Origin: Brugia malayi
Taxonomy: Eukaryota; Nematoda; Chromadorea; Rhabditida; Onchocercidae
DNA: 64,000 nucleotides
Assembly: GCF_000002995.4 (NCBI RefSeq)
Contig: NW_025062479.1
Location: 4,149,221-4,213,220 of the forward strand
Direction of reading: 5' to 3'
The first letter of the stretch is position 1; the number at the start of each line of letters is the position of its first letter. The position numbers and the translations under genes were made by a program. The notes under the pieces were generated by a model, which saw only the letters and a program-made list of their open reading frames with translations, was not told the DNA's origin and ran no database searches. Shown piece by piece: positions 54,060 to 64,000 of the stretch.

Positions 54060-57000
54060 ATGATTATTTCTCCACCAAAGTTAGTACTGCTGACCATTTG
54101 CGCAAATTACGTGATAGCATTCTGCCCAAGCCTTCATTCATGCACTTGTGATGATAAATCTGATGGTTATTATATCAGTTGTAAAGGTCCTACCAACACC
54201 TCCCTTTCCGATATTATACAATCACTAGGTAGACGGCAAGTGCAAAGGCTTACGATTACTAATACTTCATGGCCGGTGAGCTCTTTCTAGACTTGTTTTA
54301 GAATATAAAAAACCATTTCTCTTAATATTCAGAAAAATCAAAAATTCAGTCGTATCATAGGCTTTAAAAATCAACATTTCAGCTTTCATAAAAACTTCTG
54401 GTTTCTAAAGTTTGTTATGAATTATTCAGTAAAACTCGGATAGAACTCAGAATTTAGGAAAAGTTCAAAAAGTCGAAAAAAATTACACTCGTCTCTTTAT
54501 GCATTTTCATACAAACTATTTTTAAGCAAGTAACTATCCTTCAGACTTAAAATTTTAGAAAAAGAAAAGAAAACATAACTTGAGGTGAGTTAGAATAGTG
54601 AACTAAAATACTACACTTTGTTTTTCATAAAATAAAATTCCAGATACATCAATACAACGATGAACTCTTCCTACTCTATAAATTTAAAATTTCCAATTCA
54701 GGTGCTCGAAGAATTGCCATTAGCCAGTATACGGTCTCTTCAGTTGATCTCGTGTGGTATCAAGAAAATTACGGATACAACGTTCGCCAAATTAGCAGAT
54801 AATTTGGAACATTTAACAATTACCGAAAATATGCTCACAACTGCGACAGTGCTTAGTTCCTTGCCAAAGTTAATTTCGCTCAATCTCAATTATAATCAGG
54901 TAGACTATAGTTCAAAAATATTCACGGCAATTTGGTTAGAAATTTCGAAATTAAAAAAAAAAAAAGTTTCAGTTAACAGATTTACCAGATAATGTATTCA
55001 AAAGTACCAAAAATCTACGACATTTACTCCTTAAGGGAAACAAAATTTGCTCACTCTCGAGGTTAGTTCCAATTTTTTTATTTTTCTCACATTAGTGGTC
55101 ATATTTATAGTGAATGGTAGTTGTTATATTAGCACATATTTTTTGGGCTCATAAAATTATAAGTTCTCAACGAGTACCCTTTTTTAACCGACCTTATTTT
55201 GGAATTTATGATGAAAACCAGTTTAGGAACAGGTTTTCGTAAAATCGACTACAGCATTATGTAGGATGAGTTTTTATGGACTAGGTTAATTTTAATGAGT
55301 ATATGATATGGCTGATGATAATATTATCTATTAAAGTTGCGGCAAATGAGATATAGATGGCCTTGAACTAATTTTATTTAAGAATATATTGACCAGTAAC
55401 AACAAGGCGAATAACGAGATGGAAATTGGAAGTCAACTACTAATAGAAGAAAATTAGGGGTGTAGAGAGGATTTTTGTGAGTCCATAATCTTTAGTTCCT
55501 TCAATCCCGACCTATCCCTCTCCTCTTTCCGCATTTTTTTTCGTTTTCTTCAACGATTGATGTAATAAACTGAGTATAAATACAGATAACAAAAGCCTTG
55601 ATATTTGCTGGAGTTGTTTAGGGGATAATCACAGTGAATACTTTAGTAATTCATTATTCGATATCAAGAACATACTGGAATTACTGGATTTGAGTGACAA
55701 CTGTCTCAGTGATATACCAGCACAGAACCTAAGGAATTGTATCCGGCTAATGTATTTGGATTTATCCCATAACGCTATAAAGAAAATTGCTAACTTTGAA
55801 CTTATGAATCTACCATTACTTAAGGTAAAATATCATAACTCAAATTGGTATTGTCTTTAAAACACTTGAAATAGCTAGTTCCTCTCTATTTTGAGGATGG
55901 GATTCTACTAATAACATATAAAGCAATTAATCGACTTCTATTGAGAGCATGATCTTTCATTCTCTTCAATGATATATATAAAAAATACTCTGCAATTGAT
56001 TTATGAGCATTTCTGTCACAAAAGTATTTCGGAAATTTTAGAATTTGAAGACCACTCCAAAAGGAATCCTATAAAATGCATTTTTTTAATAATACATTTG
56101 CCAGCATTTGAAAACTGAAAGAACGAAAAAGGAATGAGGTCAATACATACTTACCCATCATAAAATACCAGTTGATCACCCTAATTTGTTCAACTAAAAT
56201 GAAAAATGAGCGGGTTTTGAAATTTCCAAATGAATATTTTATATAAGTAATTGCCTTATGTCAAATAAAGAAGAAAAGAAACAAAAAGACATATGTGTTT
56301 CTGCATTATTATTACTGGTCTTATTTTCCATGAACTAGACCTAAATTCAGCTTAACTATTGCTTATTTCCTTTTCAGGAACTACGAATAAATAACAACCA
56401 AATAAATTACATAGCACCGATGGCATTCATGAATGTACCACTTTTGGAACATCTTTATTTAAGGAATAATCTAATTTCTTCTATTCAAACGGAACGTCTT
56501 TTTCAAGTCTTCAAAAATCTTGAAGTTTTAGATCTGTCTGAAAATATGCTCACTAAGGTCAAGTTTCACTTGATGCAGATATGCATGTGAGTAAAAAAAT
56601 GATTTTAACAGAAAAATTGAAAGTTTGGAACTTGATATGTGAATTTATGCATTACCAACATTTCCATTATACTCAATAAAATAGAATGAAATTTATAAGC
56701 AGCAACTCCATTGATATTTCAGGTACCATCATTAAAAGAATTATCTAATCTGCGACAAATTCATCTCAGGCACAATAAAATCTCAAGGATAGAAACGCTT
56801 GCATTTAGTTCCAACAGAAAGCTTCAACTCATCAGCTTACAGGTTCATTAATTATTTCTAAAAAGTAGTTTTTTAAGATTTCGTGGATTACGTTTACCAC
56901 AGTGGAATAACATCGTAATGACAGCTAATTAAAGTCGCTTTTGTAGAACAACAAAATTACAACGATGTCACGGAACAGTTTCGACTCACTGGATGAACTC

Positions 57001-60000
57001 GTCGTCCTTAACTTAGCTAATAATGATATCAAGAAGATCGGTAAGAAATAGCATTTAGAGGATCATCTGAAGATATCGGGAGGCACAGCTTTGTTTTCTA
57101 TTATCAATGTTAAGAGTAAATCGATGAACTTCTTTTTCAGAACGAGTAATGCTTGATGGGATGCGAAATCTTCAACAACTTAATTTACGAAATAATTCCC
57201 TTACTGTATTGGAAAATGCAACATTTACATCAGTTTCAAAGATAACAACCCTTGATCTGGCGCATAATAGTATCCAAACAATTGAAAAGAATGTCTTCAC
57301 ACCCCTTAAAGATATATTCTGGCTTGATCTGTCATCTAATCTTATCAAAACAATAGAACAAGATACCTTCAAAGAAAAAATAGCAAACATTTTGCTAAAT
57401 GGTATGTTTAATATAATGGCAATTATTAATAATAATAATAATAAAATAGTAACAAAAATAAATACATATAAATAGTAATAAATAATAAATAATAATCATA
57501 ATAATAAATAAATAATAATAACTTTTCAGACTCAAATCGAAACTTATATTTTCATAAATTGGGAAATTTCCTAGTTATTTAAAAAAAATCTTTCTCTTAA
57601 TATTTTCTACCGGAGGTAAATTTAAGACAATCCACTTCACTGTGATGAAAAACTGAATTGGTTGGTTAACTATTTGGTGGCAAATCAGGTACGAACTTTT
57701 TTACCCTATCAAACTGAGGTACTGTGTGCTGGACCGGAAAAATACACCGGTGTTCGACTGAAAGAACTGATGATTGCGAAAGCCAATGAAACAATGGACA
57801 AAGCAAGGAATAATTTTTATGAGAATGGCCAACGTGATGTAGGTAAGTAAAATTGAAAAGAACTTTGAGGAACAATGCTAGTATGCATTAAATTTTTTAC
57901 AATAAACTTTGGTAATAACATGAGCAAATTATAAATTTACCTTCTGCAACTTATGATTTGCTTCCCAATTTAGCACTTACGCAACCGATTATTGGTGCTC
58001 TCACTGAAGCTATACCTTCAATCCAAAATATCCCTGGTATCAATTACTTACCCAAAGCAAATGAGGAACGCACTATCGATGTTCGAAAATTTAACAGTGT
58101 TATTGAACAAGTGAACTTTTTACCTTACCTAGAATTACTTTAAACGCTATTAATAAGACCTAATATACATTAGATTGATATGAGTCAAAGTTCTGCATTT
58201 CGCAGTAAAAAGTTTTTAGCTTTCTTCACCACTCATTCCTGTCACAACTGGGAAACAACCGGCATCAGTGGATATTGAACAATTTATCCAAACTATTCCG
58301 AATCTTGTTGTTAACATACCCGGCATGGGCGATGTCGACATAAGCAAGGTGAATATTTTTCTACGGATGAATGAAAATGTAATTCTTATTTTCAAATTCG
58401 CATTTTACTACAGCATTTTTCGCGATCATAATTTATCAAGTAATAGCATATTCAAGATTTCATTTGTGAATTTAGGACTGGATAACGAAGTGAAAAAAGT
58501 ATTTCAAGACAAAAGGATGTAAAATTTTTAGCTTCCACCAGGCGTAATTACACATGTCTTGCGAGGTGGACAAATTCCGGGCTTACTTCCGGAAACTTTG
58601 GACAAAGTTACAAAGGAATACTTCAAACGTATGTATGCAGCAGCAGAGACGGCTAAACGAGGAGGACTTGTGATCGCTGAATCCCGTAATTTAGCACCAT
58701 CGGAAACGCTACCGCAGTCATTTACAACCCATGTAATACAAGCAACCGCTATACCACAACCTGACCGACGACAAACACAAAGTATACGGGTGAGAATTAT
58801 ATGCCTGCTGCCAAAACTCAAACAGTTAAGAATATTTCCCATCGCTTTTTTGGTCATTAACAAGTCTTATACAACTGGTTAATTTTATGCTTATCATAAA
58901 CAGTATGAGGGTATTTTTCCGTGCATTTTTCAAATCTAAAGAAACTAAATCCCGTTAGTTCTTTTCAAAAATTTCAAGATACAGGTGGCTATGAGCAGTA
59001 TTCCAAACCAGTTTAAAAACTTGTCAACGGAAAAATCCAGAGGTTTACCATCAACAATAATCGAAGTAATGAGAATGCTGCCAACTGGTTATAATATCAG
59101 TAAGATACCAAAACCGGTGCTTGATGCCCTATTCCGCGGCGAAGTACCCGATTTTACACTCCTTCCCAGTGAACTTCAACAGCATCTTCTCACAGATGGA
59201 CACAGATTAATTGCTGCGTTGTCAACCCATGTAAGTTTCTATGGTAATTATTAAGCTAAATAGCTTAATTATGAAATCAGTCTGAAACCTGTTCAGTAAC
59301 ATAAATTATTTTAACAGAATTGATAAACTCCATTAAGACCATTCTCAATTATTAGTCGATAATTCCTGAATCAATCCCAGCAATTGATAACCTTTATATC
59401 ATTTTGCTTCATAACAGCATTGCTAATCGTAGTTTCATTTTCAAGGCTAATAAAACAGTGGAAGAAATACTACACAATTTGCCGACATTTAAACGTCCAA
59501 TAAAACCTACCTTCATTCCATACGATATCAATGAAGTGACTAACGATCTTACCCAAACTAAACAACGAGCTGAGAAATTGGTTCGGGTCCAATATTACAC
59601 TGCTTTATTACTTGGTTTGTTCCAAGACAACTTAAATTCTTCCACTGTATGAAAAAGTAATCGATAGCAGTAGAGACTGTAGGCAAATCTCTTTATACAT
59701 GATTTTAGTTCAAAGACATAAAAAAAATAAGCAAAAATGTTAGATGTTTAACTGACTTAAAAATTAATTTAAAATTCTCCCCTCCAAACAAAACATAATT
59801 TCAGGTTTTGTTGGAGCAATTTCTATAGCAGTCTTGAGTTTAATATGTGTATATATGAAAAAAAAACGCCTGGGAGATCCAGAACTAAACATCGATGAAG
59901 ATTCTTTAGTAAATCCAAGTCAAATGCCACAAACACAACAGTCAGTCACAAGTGGATCAAAGATAGATACTCCTTTTACAAAACATCATAAATACCTTTC

Positions 60001-60034
60001 AGGAAGCTCTCACATGTCCAAAATTTATAAATGA
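54060..60034 (+). CDS. LRR single-pass membrane protein (eLRRon type)
   Basis: Complete 15-exon gene, 940 aa: 54060-54275, 54702-54899, 54973-55061, 55635-55824, 56378-56557, 56723-56842, 56947-57040, 57141-57401, 57627-57842, 57974-58110, 58220-58348, 58532-58789, 58985-59230, 59356-59614, 59805-60034; all phases agree. Order: signal peptide (1-22), Cys-rich LRRNT cap, about a dozen LRRs (to about 449; for example LEVLDLSENML, ITTLDLAHNSI), LRRCT cap (about 450-520, NPLHCDEKLNWL...VLCAG), a 330-residue Pro/Leu-rich stalk, one membrane helix (about 858-881), then a basic stop-transfer (KKKR) and a tail of about 55 residues rich in Ser/Thr/Gln. The protein should sit in the plasma membrane with its LRRs outside. 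The family includes nematode EGG-6, LET-4 and PAN-1, which act in apical matrix organisation and moulting; which one is orthologous cannot be told here. The exon 4 acceptor at 55634 was chosen over TTTAG at 55621 because only it keeps the frame. Confidence 0.93.
57408..57523. repeat. Imperfect (AAT)n-rich intronic tract
   Basis: AAT/ATA-rich interrupted simple repeat in intron 8 of the LRR gene, just after the donor at 57402. It makes the open frame run 24 codons into the intron. Confidence 0.8.
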
Positions 60035-62535
60035 ATTGAATTTTAAATTAATTTATTTTATGATAGAGAGAGTCATCACTAGTCCTTACTTCTGTTTCTA
60101 AATGTTGCATTACGGTAGCAATTGATTGGCATTTTTATTTTAAAAAACGAAACGTGTAATCATTTGTTATGTATTCAACTTTGTATCAAAATATGTAAAT
60201 TTTGTGCAAAAGTTAATTTAGTGCCCTTTTTAACTGTACTCTAGTCTATGCTTTTGTTTTTGTAAATCTTGTTCCACTGTACACTATTCTTTGTTTGTTT
60301 TGCAACTGTAAATTAAGTCATTTCTTTATTCCCTCTTCAGCTTACATTCAGAGAATACACTAGCACTATTTTTGCTACCCTAGTTAAACAAATTCAGCAT
60401 ACGAGATCCACATTACTCTTCGGAATCACAAGTGGTTCTTCTGAGGGAAAATAGTTTCAAATCTTGGTAAAACTTATAATTTCATTCTTGTTGATCCCAC
60501 TCTGTTTATGAAATCATGATTCTCAGTGATTACAAAAGATTCAGAAAGAATTCTTCAATTAATGCTGTTACAAATTTTTAAATTCATTTTTGTAAAGCTT
60601 TCAGTACTATGCTGAATTGTCTGGCTCTTAAAGTTACAAATTCCAAGTGGGTGGGAAACTGAAAACTGTCACAACGTGGCACTAAACATAGAAACCTTGA
60701 TATGGATGCACACATCAGTAAGTGTTTGCCGTATTTCCCAACTTGTATAACATGACAAGATACTAAAATTTTTTAACGCATGCAATGGGTAACAAAAAAA
60801 AGAAAGGAAATTATATGGTTTGGCATTGCGATAAACACGACGTAACAGTTTTTGGAATTCGAAGACGTTTAGTGCCACAAATTCAAAAATCCCGAAATGA
60901 CTGATCATATCAGCTCGATTCGGTCTATTTTCAGTTAAAACAATCATATCTGTAATCAAGAAACAATCATAAAGTACACAGTTTTGATACGAAGTGTAAT
61001 TCCCTTTTCTTTCATTTGAACTAATATTAGTGAACCACCACAGGTTCCACTTGAATCAAAATTGCTTGAAAAGTATGGAAAAAGATCTGAAAGACCTAAT
61101 TTTGAATGATACTTCGTACGTATGCCAAGTTTGGCAGACGTTTTGCTATGAAATACCAAAAGATTAACATAACTTCAAGCCACTCATCACAGTGCTTAAA
61201 AATGGTAAGTAATCCGGAACTCATGACCTTGACAAGAGACGCTCCATAAACGCAATTTTTTATTTCTTGCCAATTTTGGGGAAAATAATACTGTCAAATA
61301 ACTTTTTCCCATAGCACGAATCCAGGATAACAATACAACAACCATAGCTATCAAAAAGAGCAGAGGAAGGAAATTATTTTTTCAATTCTTTGAATAAACT
61401 TTGGAGTTTAAGAACTATGCAATGAAAATTCAATATTCAGTGAGTCTAAAACCTCAGCTGAAATCGTTGTCATGAAAGGAGTAAAAATAAATATCCATGT
61501 TTATTTCTCCTCTATTTTTTAAACTTTATTTTATACAATCCTTTTCATTTTCCTTTTTGATTTTTTGTATTTAATTAAAAATAATTTCTCGCCTCAAAAA
61601 AGTAAACAGTTTCTGTCAACTGGTAATGAATATGGATGTTTAAACTTCAAAGTTAGCTTATTAGAAAAAGACTTGACCGTTTCCTGCTTTCAAAGTTAAC
61701 AATTTTTTTTTTGCAATTAGAACTTTTCAAAATCTTCCTAATTCCAAGTCCAAAAACTTCACCAAAAAAAAAACTACCATTAGAGAATTCGAGAGATACT
61801 GCAATTGGATTTTCTGCCGTACATTACCGAGGAGACCTACAGGTGCATATATAAAAACATTGTAAGCGTGACCTTCTCTATAAGAGTGACCGCCTAATAC
61901 AAATGCGACACGCTTCAATAAACTTTATGGATATTAAAACCGGAATGTGTTGTAAGTGAATGTTGCAGACTTTTTTTATGATTAATGCTTCATTCACAGA
62001 GATCAATTTCAAAAGGGACGGAAAGAGCTGACAAGTAGTTGAACTGTTTGACGACCTAAAAAGGGAAATTAGGAGTGTCTTTGATTTTGTTACAGGGAAG
62101 AAGGGAGATAACGGTGCATAAGAGGGAGAAGGAACGGATGAAAGGTGTGGTAGGAGGGTAGGGAGATGGCTAGTAAGATGCATCCATTCATCGTCGACCT
62201 TGCTTGCGCATGAATTTGGCCGATCGAGATGAGAAAGGTCCCCCCCGCTCCGTTTCCATCTAACCATTTGGTATGCTGAGCTGCTCTCCGGTGTCTACAG
62301 GTGCCGACTGGGCATGAGAATTTAACAACGACCCCTCCCTTTCCAATCAGCGACCATTATCTGTATCTGACAATTTTCGAGCCACTCAACCTCTATCCAC
62401 TCCGATCGTCATCACAGATATATCACACAAATAACACAACTATTATTTATCCGTAACTGCTGCTACTATTACTGCAACTGCTATTGTGTATTCCTGTCAT
62501 TACCACTAGCACATGTACTAATATTGGTGAAACAT
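60035..62535. other. Intergenic region between two LRR genes
   Basis: It holds the 3' flank of the first LRR gene and the upstream region of the second. About 62030-62420 is less AT-rich and purine-biased on the plus strand, the likely promoter/5' UTR of the second gene. The 129-codon minus frame at 61878-62267 overlaps this stretch and shows no splice or family support. Nothing else was recognised. Confidence 0.5.
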
Positions 62536-63495
62536 ATGTCTCTTCCTTACCCGAATTCTCAAATTACTCCTCGATATTCTATTTCGGAAGAACAACTTAT
62601 CTCACAACCCACCAAAGTCACTTCGACACCGAAATTAACATGCAGTAATGTTACAGCTTTACACCCGTGTAGACAGCGTGTAGAAACATGGCCGTTTGTA
62701 ACGTGCGCCAACACCTATTCCGATAATCACGAAGAAGGAAGCGGGACTTGTAACTACAGCATAGAGGAAAAAGGCATGGGAATAAATAGTAGTAGATATA
62801 ATGCAGCAATGGAAATGTGCTACGACAACGAAATTGATGACGTTCGTGGTATTTGTGATGAAGACAACAGTAATAAAAGCTACCACAACGATGACAAAAG
62901 TGTAGATAGCACGCAAGAATGGCGTAGAATCAGAATTTGTGAAAATGAACGACGACGACAACGACGAAAATTTACGGGATACAAGAAAAGACAATGGTTG
63001 GTGAAAAGTGATACAATTACTCAATTTATTGAAACTTTTGTCCTATTTGTTAGCATTATGCAAACTTCACTGGCTTGTCCTGAAATTATCAAATCGCTAT
63101 GTCGTTGTGATGATTCGCAGAACGGTATAATCCTGAAATGCTCACATACTGATGGATCCCAAGTTGTCTACATGTTGAAAGCTAATCAAATCAACTTGGG
63201 TTTGATTCAACAGTTAGAAATGCAAAATTGTGGGTTGAAACATATTCCTGCTGGATTTTTTTCCGGATTATTCATCAAGAAACTGGATTTGTCATACAAC
63301 AGTATTGTAGATATCGATGAAAACAGCTTCCTGGGAATGAACGATATTTTACAGGAACTTATATTACATCATAACAATTTAACACAGTTACCATCTAAAG
63401 CACTAACACCACTATCAGCACTTTTACGGCTCAACTTGTCCAACAATTCAATTGGTGACATTGAAGCGGAGCATGCCCTTCCACCATTATCAAAG
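62536..63495 (+). CDS. Second LRR protein, first exon only, runs off the window
   Basis: A single exon of 320 codons from ATG 62536 to a GTTCAT donor after 63495, phase 0; the rest lies beyond the window. Residues 1-163 are hydrophilic and end in a strongly basic stretch (RRRQRRK, KKRQW). A hydrophobic segment at about 164-180 (FIETFVLFVSIM) ends in a signal-peptidase-like SLA-C. An LRRNT cap follows (CPEIIKSLCRC...GIILKC), then at least three LRRs (IKKLDLSYNSI, LQELILHHNNL, LLRLNLSNNSI). The cap resembles that of the LRR gene at 54060-60034, so the two are probably tandem paralogues. An N-terminal extension before a signal sequence is odd. The true start may be a later ATG (62776, or just before the hydrophobic core), with the earlier frame open by chance. 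Role by family: extracellular LRR adhesion or matrix protein. Confidence 0.8.
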
Positions 63496-64000
63496 GTTCA
63501 TCTTTAATTATTATACTTAATACAACATATTACCTCTCTTACAAATTCCAAAGAAGGAAGCAACGTGCTTATATCTGAACGATACAGATAACGTATTCTA
63601 CAGCTAAAATCCTGAAAGATAAGTACACCTTTAACATGCATAATTCTTTTTCACTTTATCTTAAGTTCTTACGATTTAAAGTTGAAAGTTCTCCTAACAG
63701 TTATTTAACTGAAACCAAATGTATTATGAAAAAAAATGACATTTTCTATACACGTTTAACTGGTTGATCGACCTACCATTGCTATGCTATTACAACTATA
63801 TCACTATTATCATCACAGCTATATGAGTTCCATCAATCGAGTTGAAGAATATAAGAAATGGACCAAATGGAGAGAATTACCGATCTGTCTCTATAAAAAC
63901 TTTAAGAAAATTGATCTAAGAGTCAAAATTTATATATTTCTTCCTTCAACACAAGAAAATTCATGTCAAAATAGTCACAATATATGAAATATATTGAATA
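63496..64000 (+). other. Intron 1 of the second LRR gene
   Basis: AT-rich sequence after the donor at 63496. No acceptor followed by an LRR-like frame was seen before the window end, so the intron is longer than about 500 nt. Confidence 0.6.

Noticed and set aside
61878..62267. 129-codon minus-strand frame
   Set aside because: It covers a less AT-rich stretch upstream of the second LRR gene, with no splice-site, domain or composition support.
62659..63024. 121-codon minus frame antisense to the LRR exon
   Set aside because: It is the shadow of a well-supported plus-strand coding exon.

Overview
The window is eukaryotic and reads as a nematode nuclear genome, most likely a spirurid or filarial worm. 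The base composition is strongly AT-rich. Genes are split into many 80-260 nt exons by short AT-rich introns with GT/AG ends and TTTTCAG/TTTTAG-like acceptors. The recognisable genes are typically nematode: a very long trehalose-6-phosphate synthase, a phospholipase C epsilon, and extracellular LRR membrane proteins. The species assignment is inference. No rRNA, tRNA, CRISPR, insertion sequence or intact transposon was recognised. Exon chains were built by hand from splice sites and reading phase, without transcript data or a database search.

Layout. 1-4562: no firm gene, but exon-like plus-strand patches at about 990-2530. 4563-8096 (-): complete 11-exon SLC17/sialin-type MFS transporter, 472 aa. 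8097-12150: mostly intergenic. 12151-21125 (-): complete 26-exon trehalose-6-phosphate synthase, 1376 aa, with a GT20 domain and a HAD phosphatase-like C-terminal domain; two of its introns hold copies of neighbouring exons. 21391-21590: a 200-bp GTA trinucleotide repeat just upstream of that gene. 21.6-31.2 kb: long region with no firm coding exon, between the divergent TPS and PLC genes. 31199-45605 (+): phospholipase C epsilon (RasGEF, X, Y, C2, RA1, RA2), about 1984 aa traced, first exon(s) uncertain. 47842-50515 (-): unrecognised acidic protein, convergent with PLC. 54060-60034 (+): complete 15-exon LRR single-pass membrane protein, 940 aa. 62536-63495 (+): first exon of a second LRR protein with the same kind of LRRNT cap, running off the window end.

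How they relate. The genes are not one pathway. The transporter moves organic anions across a membrane, TPS makes trehalose-6-phosphate, PLC epsilon couples Ras-family GTPases to phosphoinositide signalling, and the two LRR proteins are probably tandem paralogues of the extracellular-matrix/adhesion type. The most notable feature is a recent, about 99% identical duplication of part of a TPS exon into a downstream intron. It keeps the acceptor and reading phase but reads into an immediate stop, so it looks like a potential poison exon.
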